Notes under the pieces: generated by a model
What the model saw: the letters and a program-made list of their open reading frames with translations, nothing else
Databases searched by the model: none
What the model was told of the DNA's origin: nothing
Made by a program: the position numbers and the translations under genes
Source: MGBC124762 sp048201935
GTDB taxonomy: Bacteria > Bacillota > Clostridia > Oscillospirales > Oscillospiraceae
NCBI GenBank assembly: GCA_048201935.1
Contig: DBFBGR010000015.1
Span: 88,461 to 152,460, forward strand
Direction: 5' to 3'
DNA: 64,000 nucleotides
Part shown: positions 56,836 to 64,000 of the stretch, piece after piece
Numbering within the stretch: the stretch's first letter is position 1
Layout of the letters: every line of letters begins with the position of its first letter

Positions 56836-57777
56836 ATGTTCTGTACCAAGTGCGGCAAGGAATTGAAGGACGGCTCCAAGTTCTGCACCGGGTGCGGCGC
56901 GGCCTTGGACCAGGCCCCGGCCCCCGCGCCTACGCCTATCCCCACGCCCGCACCGGCCCCGACGCCCGCCTCTGCGCCCCAGGCCCCGGTGGCGGTGAAG
57001 AAACGGATGGGCGGCGGCACCATCGCCCTCATCATCGCCGTGGCGGTGCTGGCGGTGGCAGCCATCGCGCTACTGGTGATGTTGCTGCTGGGCGGCAAGG
57101 ACGGCGCTCAGGGCCCCGCCCCCAGCGCCCCCGCAGCCACGGACGCCATCGACGCTCCCGACGTGCTGAGCGCGGGCAGTTTTGACGCCTCCGAGCTGGA
57201 CGGCGTTTACTACTGCGCCCAGGAGACCGGCTCCACCCTGGAGCTCTATACCTCCGACGACGAGCTGTCCATCTACAAGACCTACTACGGCGTGATGGAC
57301 GTGTCCACCCTGATCCCCCGGCCCACCTCCAACCGCTTTACCATCAGCTATGGCGGACGGCTCATCGAGTTTTTCTACTCTCCCTCCGGTGGCAGCGTCA
57401 CCGTCTCGGAGTCCGGGGAATCCAGCCTCTTCACCACCGACGGCGACCGCTCCTGGGTCATCGACGCCACCCCTCGGGACGCCGATCCCTTCTCCGACCC
57501 CGACGGCTACATCCTGCCCACCGACAGCCAGTACATCACCGAGACCGACCTCTACCCCTTCAGCGAGGAGGAGGTCAAGCTCATCCGCAACGAGATCTAC
57601 GCCCGCCACGGCTATTCTTTCACCATGGACAAGTTCCGGGAGTATTTTGGCGGCAAGAACTGGTATGTGGAAGACCCCGACGTGAACGTCAACACCTTCG
57701 GCACCCAGGATATGAACCAGTATGAACGGGCCAATGTGGACACCATCAAGGCCTATGAGGAACTGATGGGATGGTAA
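56836..57777 (+). CDS. Zinc-ribbon, single-pass membrane YARHG domain protein
   Basis: A 313-residue protein. The start ATG 56836 follows GAGGAGGAA. A zinc ribbon, FCTKCGKELKDGSKFCTGCG, occupies residues 2-21, then a proline/alanine linker and one membrane helix (about 60-85). The outside part ends in a YARHG domain (EEEVKLIRNEIYARHGYSFT, about 252-271, then KFREYFGGKNWYVED). YARHG is an extracellular domain of unknown function, often near peptidoglycan enzymes; here the next gene is an amidase whose start overlaps its end by 7 bases. Confidence 0.88.
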   Translation: MFCTKCGKELKDGSKFCTGCGAALDQAPAPAPTPIPTPAPAPTPASAPQAPVAVKKRMGGGTIALIIAVAVLAVAAIALLVMLLLGGKDGAQGPAPSAPAATDAIDAPDVLSAGSFDASELDGVYYCAQETGSTLELYTSDDELSIYKTYYGVMDVSTLIPRPTSNRFTISYGGRLIEFFYSPSGGSVTVSESGESSLFTTDGDRSWVIDATPRDADPFSDPDGYILPTDSQYITETDLYPFSEEEVKLIRNEIYARHGYSFTMDKFREYFGGKNWYVEDPDVNVNTFGTQDMNQYERANVDTIKAYEELMGW

Positions 57778-58676
57778 GACAGCTTCTTTCTATCGGCCTT
57801 ACCCTGTGCCTGACCCTGTCGGGCTGCGGGCTCTTTGGCGGCGGCACGCCCTCGCCCAGTCCCTCCCCCACGCCTGTGGAGACGGCCACGCCTATCCCCG
57901 CCCCTACGCCCACGCCGGAGCCGACCCCTGCGCCCACCCCCACCCCGGAGCCTGTGACGGTGCTCATCGGCAAGGACACGGGCAGTCCGGTGGAGGTGAC
58001 CCTGCCCGTCCGGGGTGAGGTGGTAGAGGGCCTGCCCCTGTCGGGCAAGCTCATCTGTCTGGACCCGGGCCACTGCGTCACGCCGCTGACGGGCAAGGGC
58101 TATACGGAGCTTGTCTCCCCGCTTTCCAACCAGAAAAAGGGCCTCTACTCCACCGGCACCCAAGGTAAGCACGCCACCGAGGAAAAGGTGAATCTGGCGG
58201 TGGGTCTGGCCCTGCGGGACCGGCTGGAGGAGCTGGGAGCCACCGTCATCATGACCCGCACCGAGTCCAACATGACCATCAGCGGCATCGAGCGCTGCGA
58301 GATGGCCAACCAGGCCGGGGCGGACGTGGCCATCCGCATCCATTGCGACGGCTCCACCGACCGCTCCATCCACGGCGTTTCCGTGCTGGTGCCCGCGGGC
58401 GACCTGCTGGGGACCCCCTCCATCAAGGACGAAAGCGTCCGGTTGGGCCAGCTAATGGTGGACGCGGTGGCCGCCCAGACCGGGGCCAAGAACCGGGGCG
58501 CCATCGACCGCTCCGACCTCACCAGCTTTAACTTTTCCGAGGTGCCCAGCGTGCTCATCGAGATGGGCTTTATGACCAACGCCGACGAGGACGCTAAGCT
58601 GGCAAGCGTCGAGTACCAGGCCCAGATCGTAGAGGGCATGACCCAGTCGATCTTGGCGTGGTACGGCGAGGAATGA
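57771..58676 (+). CDS. N-acetylmuramoyl-L-alanine amidase (Amidase_3), lipoprotein
   Basis: A 301-residue cell-wall hydrolase. The signal peptide carries a lipobox (TLSGC, cysteine near residue 18), followed by a linker of P, T and A repeats (about 25-60). The zinc-binding catalytic domain has ICLDPGHC (H), KHATEEKVNLAVGLALRDRL (E), AIRIHCDGSTDRSIHGVSVL (H) and the catalytic glutamate in VPSVLIEMGFMTNADED. It cuts between MurNAc and the stem peptide. It overlaps the YARHG gene and precedes the NUDIX gene. Confidence 0.93.
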   Translation: MVRQLLSIGLTLCLTLSGCGLFGGGTPSPSPSPTPVETATPIPAPTPTPEPTPAPTPTPEPVTVLIGKDTGSPVEVTLPVRGEVVEGLPLSGKLICLDPGHCVTPLTGKGYTELVSPLSNQKKGLYSTGTQGKHATEEKVNLAVGLALRDRLEELGATVIMTRTESNMTISGIERCEMANQAGADVAIRIHCDGSTDRSIHGVSVLVPAGDLLGTPSIKDESVRLGQLMVDAVAAQTGAKNRGAIDRSDLTSFNFSEVPSVLIEMGFMTNADEDAKLASVEYQAQIVEGMTQSILAWYGEE

Positions 58677-58705
58677 AAACCCTTTTCAACGCAAATAAAC
58701 TGTGT

Positions 58706-58740
58706 TATAATAACCGTACAGTTTTTACTGTGCGGTTATT
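58706..58740 (+). promoter_or_regulatory. -10 box and overlapping leader hairpin before the NUDIX gene
   Basis: TATAAT at 58706-58711 with a poor -35 (TTTTCA). AATAACCG-T-ACAGT and ACTGT-G-CGGTTATT form a long stem (58709-58740) that may act as terminator of the amidase gene. Confidence 0.5.
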
Positions 58741-58757
58741 TCTTAGGAGGCGACGGC

Positions 58758-59306
58758 ATGGACCTGACGGAAAAGACCCTGGAGAGCCGCCGTGTGTTTG
58801 ACGGCAGACTTTTGCATCTGGACGTGGACGAAGTAGCCCTGCCCAGCGGTGAGCGGGCCGGTCGGGAGGTAGTCCGCCACCCCGGCGGCGTGTGCGTGCT
58901 GCCCCTTCACGCCGATGGCACTGTCAGCGTGGTGCGCCAGTTTCGCTATCCCTACAAGGAGGTCGTCACCGAGCTGCCCGCGGGCAAGCTGGAGCCCGGC
59001 GAGGACCCCTTCGAGGCTATCCAGAGAGAGCTCAGCGAGGAGACAGGCTTCACCGCCGGGGAGTGGCACGATATGGGGCTCTTTTACCCCACCCCGGGCT
59101 ACACCGACGAGCGGCTGCACCTCTACTTCGCCCGGGACCTGCGCCCCGGCCTGGCCCACCCGGACCAGGACGAATTTTTGGAGTGCGAGCGGCTGCCCTT
59201 AGAGACCCTTTTGGGCCAGGTGATGGACGGCACACTGCGCGACGGCAAGACCATCGCTTTGGTATTGAAGGTCCAGCGGTTTTTGGAGCTGGAGAACGCA
59301 AGATAA
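58758..59306 (+). CDS. NUDIX hydrolase, ADP-ribose pyrophosphatase type
   Basis: A 182-residue enzyme. The Nudix box is GKLEPGEDPFEAIQRELSEE followed by TGF (about 76-98), fully matching GX5EX7REXXEEXG. VLPLHADGTVSVVRQFRYPY upstream is typical of NudF-like ADP-ribose pyrophosphatases. It would clear ADP-ribose or similar nucleotide sugars. Ends 15 bases before walR, probably cotranscribed. Confidence 0.92.
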   Translation: MDLTEKTLESRRVFDGRLLHLDVDEVALPSGERAGREVVRHPGGVCVLPLHADGTVSVVRQFRYPYKEVVTELPAGKLEPGEDPFEAIQRELSEETGFTAGEWHDMGLFYPTPGYTDERLHLYFARDLRPGLAHPDQDEFLECERLPLETLLGQVMDGTLRDGKTIALVLKVQRFLELENAR

Positions 59307-59321
59307 AAGGAGGGCCACGGG

Positions 59322-60029
59322 ATGGAAAAGACCGTTTTGGTGGTGGAGGACGAGGCCAATATCGTGGATATCCTGGCCTTCAACCTCCAGCGCGAGGGCT
59401 ACCGGGTCCTCTCGGCTTACGACGGCCAGGCCGGTCTGGACCTGGCACGAAATGAAAAGCCCGACCTCATTTTGCTGGATCTGATGCTGCCCAAGATGAA
59501 CGGCTTCGACGTGTGCAAGACCCTCCGGGACGACGGCGACACCGTGCCCATTTTGATGCTCACCGCCCGGGAGGAGGAGGCCGACAAGGTCCGGGGCCTG
59601 GAGCTGGGCGCGGATGACTATATCACCAAGCCCTTCTCGGTGCGCGAGCTCATGGCCCGGGTCAAGAGCAACATCCGCCGGGGCGATATGGCGCCCCGGA
59701 CCTCTACGCCCGGCAAGGGCCTTCAGTTGGGCCGCATCCGGCTGGACAGCGAGAGTGCGGCGTGCTACAAGGACGATACGCTGGTGGACCTCTCCCAGCG
59801 GGAATTTGAGCTCATCTCCTTCCTCTGCGCCAACCCCGACAAGGTCTTCTCCCGGGAGGCGCTGATGGAGCACGTGTGGAACTACGAGGGCTATGTGGGC
59901 GACGTGCGGGGCGTGGACGTGGCCGTGCGGCGGCTTCGGGAGAAGCTGGAGGACGACCCGGGCGAGCCCCGGTTCGTCATGACCCGCCGTGGCGTGGGCT
60001 ACTATTTCAACTCCCAGCACACCAACTAA
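59322..60029 (+). CDS. walR: OmpR-family response regulator, WalR-like
   Basis: A 235-residue regulator. The receiver domain has the acidic pair EDEAN at 9-13, phospho-acceptor D53 in LILLDLMLPKMNGFDVC, and K103 in DDYITKPFSVREL. The winged helix (about 140-232) contains LSQREFELISFLCANPDKVF and DVRGVDVAVRRLREKLEDDP followed by RFVMTRRGVGYYF. The gene order regulator-kinase-yycH-yycI identifies it as WalR (YycF), essential for cell-wall metabolism in Firmicutes. ATG follows AAAAGGAGG. Confidence 0.93.
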   Translation: MEKTVLVVEDEANIVDILAFNLQREGYRVLSAYDGQAGLDLARNEKPDLILLDLMLPKMNGFDVCKTLRDDGDTVPILMLTAREEEADKVRGLELGADDYITKPFSVRELMARVKSNIRRGDMAPRTSTPGKGLQLGRIRLDSESAACYKDDTLVDLSQREFELISFLCANPDKVFSREALMEHVWNYEGYVGDVRGVDVAVRRLREKLEDDPGEPRFVMTRRGVGYYFNSQHTN

Positions 60030-60068
60030 GTCCCCATATCATTTCACCCAAGGAAAGGCGGTGAGGTC

Positions 60069-61838
60069 TTGCTTCGCTCGCTCCATATGAAAATGGTGCT
60101 CATCATGGTGCTGCTCATCGTGGCGCTGATGACGGTGGTGGGCGCTTTTTTGATGAATTCGGTCACCGCCTTCTATCTGGACGATTTCTACTCCAAAATG
60201 TCCACGGTCCTCACTGACGAGCAGTTTGTCCGGGACGTGACCGCCACCGAGCCCGGCGAGACCGATGCGCCGGAGAAGATACAGACCATTTTGCGCTCCT
60301 ATGTGGGCCCCCTGGGCGTGGACAGCCGCACCCGCAACTACTATATCCTGGACGGCGACACCGGCGCGTGCCTGGCCACCTCCGACGACACGCAGGCCCA
60401 GCTCTCCGTCACCCCCAACCTCTCCACTGCCCTGCTGGGCTCCGAGGGCTACGCCAGCGACCCCACCGCCGACTATATGGACGTGGCCGTCCCCATCACC
60501 CGGGGCGAGGGCCGCTACATCATCTATATCCTGGACAACCGCCAGACCTCCCAGCGTCTCAGCGATCAGTTGTTCACCCTGATCCTGGAGGCCCTGGTCT
60601 TCGGCCTTGTCATCTCGGTGCTGCTGTCGTTTTTGCTCTCCAAGACTATGATCACCCCCATCGAGCGCCTCACCGACGGCGTTCGCCAGGTGGCCGCGGG
60701 GGACTTCTCCAAAAAGATCGAGGTGGGCAGCAAGGACGAGATCGGCGTGCTGACCTCCAACTTCAACACCATGGCCAAGCAGCTACGCACCACCATCGCC
60801 CAGGTGGAGAACGAGCGGCGCAAGCTGGACACGCTGTTTTTGCACATGACCGACGGCGTGGTGGCCTTCTCCCACCGGGGCAAGGTCATCCACACCAATC
60901 CCGCCGCCTCGGAGCTGCTGGGCCGGGCCATTGACCAGGACACCAGCTACGACGACCTCTTTGCCGACGTGGCCCCCTTTTACGACATCCTCTCCGTGGA
61001 CGGTCAGCCCGGCTACCTCACCGGCGTTTTGGAGGACGAGGGCAAGTATCTGGAGCTGACCCTGGCCCCCTTTGACAAGGAGAGCCCGGACTCGGGCGTG
61101 CTGGCGGTGCTCCACAACGTCACCGAGCAGCGGCGCAACGAGGAGCTGCGCCGGGAATTCGTGGCCAATGTCTCCCACGAGCTGCGCACCCCGCTGACCA
61201 ACATCCGCACCTACGCCGAGACCCTGTCGGACAGCTTTGAAGACCTGCCCGAGAAGACCCGCCGGAGCTTCTTTGGCATCATCCTCAGCGAGACCGACCG
61301 CATGACCCACATCGTTCAAGACCTGTTGACCCTCTCTCGCTTCGACTCGGGCCGCAGCGAGCTCAACTTCGCGCCCTTCTCCTTCCTGGAGGCCACCGAG
61401 CACGTTTGCAAGGCCGTTCGACTGGAGGCCGAGCGGCACCACCACACCCTGACCCTCCAATCGCCCCGGCGGCTGCCTGAGGTGGTAGGCGACCGGGAAC
61501 GCATCGTCCAGGTGATGATGAACATCGTCTCCAACTCCATCAAGTACACCCCCGACGGCGGGCACATCTCCATGACCGTGGGCAAGGGAGAGGGCACCGT
61601 CTGGCTGGAGGTGGACGACGACGGCATCGGCATCCCCGAGACCGACCGCCCTCGCATCTTCGAACGGTTCTACCGGGTGGATAAGGCCCGCTCCCGCCAG
61701 TCCGGCGGCACCGGCCTGGGCCTCTCCATCGCCAAGGAGATCGTGGACCGGCATAACGGCACTTTGGCCCTGGTGGACAAGGAAGGCCCCGGCCTTCGCC
61801 TGCGGCTGGAGCTGCCCGTGGGAGGGCCGGAAACATGA
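60069..61838 (+). CDS. walK: Sensor histidine kinase, WalK-like
   Basis: A 589-residue membrane kinase; I take TTG 60069 (MLRSLHMKMVLIMVLLIVAL) as start, with AGGAAAGGCGG upstream. Two membrane helices (about 8-30 and 172-195) enclose an outside sensor domain. HAMP is at about 196-248, PAS at 260-345, HisKA with VANVSHELRTPLTNIRTYAE (about 361-380), and the ATPase domain with N-box NIVSNSIKYTPDGG, DDDGIGIPETD and GGTGLGLSIAKEI. It phosphorylates WalR. The order of domains is that of YycG/WalK. Confidence 0.94.
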   Translation: MLRSLHMKMVLIMVLLIVALMTVVGAFLMNSVTAFYLDDFYSKMSTVLTDEQFVRDVTATEPGETDAPEKIQTILRSYVGPLGVDSRTRNYYILDGDTGACLATSDDTQAQLSVTPNLSTALLGSEGYASDPTADYMDVAVPITRGEGRYIIYILDNRQTSQRLSDQLFTLILEALVFGLVISVLLSFLLSKTMITPIERLTDGVRQVAAGDFSKKIEVGSKDEIGVLTSNFNTMAKQLRTTIAQVENERRKLDTLFLHMTDGVVAFSHRGKVIHTNPAASELLGRAIDQDTSYDDLFADVAPFYDILSVDGQPGYLTGVLEDEGKYLELTLAPFDKESPDSGVLAVLHNVTEQRRNEELRREFVANVSHELRTPLTNIRTYAETLSDSFEDLPEKTRRSFFGIILSETDRMTHIVQDLLTLSRFDSGRSELNFAPFSFLEATEHVCKAVRLEAERHHHTLTLQSPRRLPEVVGDRERIVQVMMNIVSNSIKYTPDGGHISMTVGKGEGTVWLEVDDDGIGIPETDRPRIFERFYRVDKARSRQSGGTGLGLSIAKEIVDRHNGTLALVDKEGPGLRLRLELPVGGPET

Positions 61839-63109
61839 GAGGAAAGCGCCGCCGTTTGTGGGAAGGGGCCAAGTCTCTTCTCATCCTGCTGTTGACCTGC
61901 TCGGCGGTCTATCTGGCCAGCCGGGTGCTCTTCCCCCGGCAGACCCAGGCCCTTTTCTCCTCCTCCGAGCTGGGGAACGCCGCCACGCCCTCGACCACCT
62001 TCTCCGCCCAGACCATCCGCCCCGCCGCCTTCGCCGTCACCTGGGACGAGGGCCGCTACGGCGTGTTGTACCACCAGGAGGACCAAGAGAGCTACACCCA
62101 GGTCTCCGCCCTGCTGGCCGAGGCTTTGTCCGCCGCGGAAAGCCCGGTGCGCTCCAGCCGCTCGGGCTGGCTGAAGGCCCTGTCTGGGCCGGGGGTGTTT
62201 TGCGAATACCTGGGTCCCATGCCCCTGGACGCGCTGGCGCGCTGGCTCTCCGGTCAGGCGCGCTCCGCCCTGTCCGGCTTCCAGGCCAGGCAGATATGCG
62301 TCACCGCCGGCACGCTCTACTTCCGGGACCAGCAAGGCGAGCTTTGGTCTTGCCCGCTGAGCACCGACCTCACCGCTCCTTTGACGGGGCTTTTTGACCT
62401 GTGCTCTCCCAACGGCGCACGCTTTGCCGTGGAGGATACCGACTACCGCCAGCTCCGCGCCGATTCCCTGATCCTGCCCGACGTGCCCAGTCTGCCCCAG
62501 CTGACCGCCCAGGACCCGGTGACCCCGGGAGCCAACGGCCAGGGCGGCGAGACGCTGCGTCAGCTTTTGCAGACTTTGTCCTTCCACCCCCAGACCAACC
62601 CCCTCTACGACATCACCGGCGGCTGGGCCATCACCGACAGCGGCGAGACTTTACGCATCGGCATTGCGGGGCAGATCACGTACAGAAGGTCGGACGATTC
62701 CCAGGTCCGTTTTGAGGCCGCCGAGGCGGTGGACGCCACCCGGGCCCTGGCGGAGAAGACTGTGGGCGCGCTGGGCGGTAGCGCCCGGCTGGTTTTGCGA
62801 CAGGTCCGCGCCGAAGGCAACGCCACCGTGGTGCGCTACGGCTACGCCTACCGGGGCGCGGCCATCCTGGTCCACGGTGAGGACTGGTGCGCCCAGTTCA
62901 CCGTGGAAAACGGCGCCGTCACCGCCTTTACCCTCAAGCCCCGGCGCTATACGGCGCTGGAGGACGCGCCTGTGCTCCTTCTGCCCCAGGAGCAGGCCGC
63001 CGCGGCCCTGCCCGGAGCCGGGGAGCAGAGCTTGGAGCTCTTCTACGACGACATTGGCACGGCCCAGAGCCTAGTCCCCTTCTGGGCCGTTCGGACAGAG
63101 GAGGATTAA
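61835..63109 (+). CDS. yycH: YycH-like WalK regulator
   Basis: A 424-residue protein with a short basic cytoplasmic N-terminus, one membrane helix (about 12-32, LLILLLTCSAVYLASRVLF) and a large outside part. In Bacillus and Staphylococcus YycH and YycI contact WalK in the membrane and tune its activity. Sequence identity is low, so the call rests on position, topology and length. It overlaps walK by 4 bases. Confidence 0.8.
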   Translation: MRGKRRRLWEGAKSLLILLLTCSAVYLASRVLFPRQTQALFSSSELGNAATPSTTFSAQTIRPAAFAVTWDEGRYGVLYHQEDQESYTQVSALLAEALSAAESPVRSSRSGWLKALSGPGVFCEYLGPMPLDALARWLSGQARSALSGFQARQICVTAGTLYFRDQQGELWSCPLSTDLTAPLTGLFDLCSPNGARFAVEDTDYRQLRADSLILPDVPSLPQLTAQDPVTPGANGQGGETLRQLLQTLSFHPQTNPLYDITGGWAITDSGETLRIGIAGQITYRRSDDSQVRFEAAEAVDATRALAEKTVGALGGSARLVLRQVRAEGNATVVRYGYAYRGAAILVHGEDWCAQFTVENGAVTAFTLKPRRYTALEDAPVLLLPQEQAAAALPGAGEQSLELFYDDIGTAQSLVPFWAVRTEED

Positions 63110-63113
63110 GGGC

Positions 63114-63932
63114 ATGGAAAGCGCCAAGCTGAAAAACATCGTCCTCCTGATCCTGCTCATCACCAACGCCCTGCTGCTGGGGTTGATGGTCTTCCAGCGG
63201 GTGGAGGCTCACCAGCATCGCCGCCAGGCCCTTTCCGACGCGGTGGAGCTGCTGGAGCAGCGGGGCATCTCGGTGGAGCTCCAGGACATCCCCGACGACG
63301 ACTTTCCCCAGCCCATGACCCTGGAGCGGGACACAGATTGGGAGCTGGAGCGGTTCACCGACCTTTTGGGCCAGGGCGCCACCCTGACCCAGCGGGGCCT
63401 TGTGTCCCTCTACACCGGGCCCCTGGGCTCCGCCGAGGTCCGGGTGGACGGCGGCTTCTCCGTCAGCTTCGCCCAGGGCGCTTACCCCGTGGCCCAGGAC
63501 TTGTCCGACCACGCCCAGAACCTAGTCCAGCGGCTGGGCTTTTCCGCCGACCTCACTGGCCGGGAGGCCACCGCCGAGGGAGAGGTCCTGACCCTGGTGC
63601 AGCGCTACAACGGCCACCCCGTCTTCTCCTGCGTCCTGCGGGTCCACTACGAGCAAGGCCGGCTCCACTCCCTCCAGGGCACGCGCCTGGTTGGCCCCAC
63701 CGCCGATCCCGCCCAGGGCCAGTGCCTGTCGGTCCCCACGCTGCTGGTGCGCTTTCGCTCGGGGATCATCGACTCCGGCGACGCCTGCACCGCCATCCGC
63801 TCCGCCGAGCAGGGCTATATCCTCTCCGCCGACTTCTCCGGCGCGCTGCGGCTCACGCCGGTACTGCGGCTGGAGACGGACACCAACCCTTACGTGGTCA
63901 ACGCCCTCACCGGCGAGCTCAGCCGGGGCTAG
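63114..63932 (+). CDS. yycI: YycI-like WalK regulator
   Basis: A 272-residue protein with one N-terminal membrane helix (about 8-26, IVLLILLITNALLLGLMVFQ) and an outside domain resembling the two-component regulatory YycI domain (ELLEQRGISVELQDIPDDDF near 43). It starts 4 bases after yycH. The last 68 bases of the window after it hold no recognisable gene; an MBL-fold gene (yycJ) would be expected next. Confidence 0.8.
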   Translation: MESAKLKNIVLLILLITNALLLGLMVFQRVEAHQHRRQALSDAVELLEQRGISVELQDIPDDDFPQPMTLERDTDWELERFTDLLGQGATLTQRGLVSLYTGPLGSAEVRVDGGFSVSFAQGAYPVAQDLSDHAQNLVQRLGFSADLTGREATAEGEVLTLVQRYNGHPVFSCVLRVHYEQGRLHSLQGTRLVGPTADPAQGQCLSVPTLLVRFRSGIIDSGDACTAIRSAEQGYILSADFSGALRLTPVLRLETDTNPYVVNALTGELSRG

Positions 63933-64000
63933 GCGGGACTACGGAGAATTTGTCATTTGGTTCACTCTTTTTGTGGGTTTTGCAAAAAATTTTCAAAAAT

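Overview
The window is a GC-rich (clearly above 60% G+C by eye) chromosomal segment of a Gram-positive-type bacterium. Gene content and order (dnaG-rpoD, walRK-yycH-yycI, T-box controlled aspS-gatCAB and alaS, BMP-type nucleoside transporter, SLH and BspA surface proteins, CCA-encoding tRNA genes) point to a gut member of the Clostridia, most likely Oscillospiraceae (Flavonifractor/Lawsonibacter/Dysosmobacter-like). The family assignment is inference; no rRNA gene is present. No prophage, CRISPR array or complete insertion sequence was seen.

Layout. 1-3080: tail of a MacB/FtsX-type ABC permease and an SLH surface protein. 3082-3831: minus-strand tRNA cluster Val-Asp-Phe-Gly-Cys followed by a second, interrupted tRNA-Cys copy. 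3965-9301: BMP-type nucleoside ABC importer (lipoprotein, ATPase, two permeases). 9400-10929: sfsA and two small membrane proteins. 11000-15825: T-box, archaeal-type aspS, gatC, gatA, gatB, which together make Asn-tRNA by the indirect route. 15906-19683: type-4 uracil-DNA glycosylase, a small unknown, L31, flavin reductase-like protein, HflX, YigZ. 19858-24744: dGTPase, primase, primary sigma factor, RadC. 24800-30849: a minus-strand block with a Crp/Fnr regulator, two BspA leucine-rich-repeat surface proteins and, between them, the ethanolamine transporter EutH and the cupin EutQ. 30947-34129: leuC-leuD-(TfoX_N)-leuB. 34236-35599: ECF sigma factor and probable anti-sigma. 35656-37668: a third large secreted protein. 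37900-42909: Liv branched-chain amino acid ABC importer. 43102-44992: TPM and TelA proteins. 45194-49651: threonine ammonia-lyase, ribulose-phosphate epimerase, a gene broken by an in-frame TAG, RecR, acyltransferase. 49715-55545: Lsa-type ABC-F protein, T-box plus alaS, an LsrB-like AI-2 binding protein, cupin. 55597-58676: membrane protein with its XRE repressor and paired operators, HIT protein, YARHG protein, cell-wall amidase. 58758-63932: NUDIX hydrolase and the WalR-WalK-YycH-YycI cell-wall stress system.

The most unusual signals are: (i) matching two-palindrome 5' leaders on both BspA genes, with compensating base changes, and a similar leader on the third secreted protein; (ii) a 21-bp-period direct repeat upstream of that third gene, resembling a LytTR-regulator site; (iii) the tRNA-Cys copy with a 58-nt insertion in its T-arm; (iv) an aspS-gatCAB T-box whose specifier reads as AAC (Asn), and an unusually compact alaS T-box; (v) a lone LsrB-like receptor; (vi) a 188-codon gene split by one TAG.
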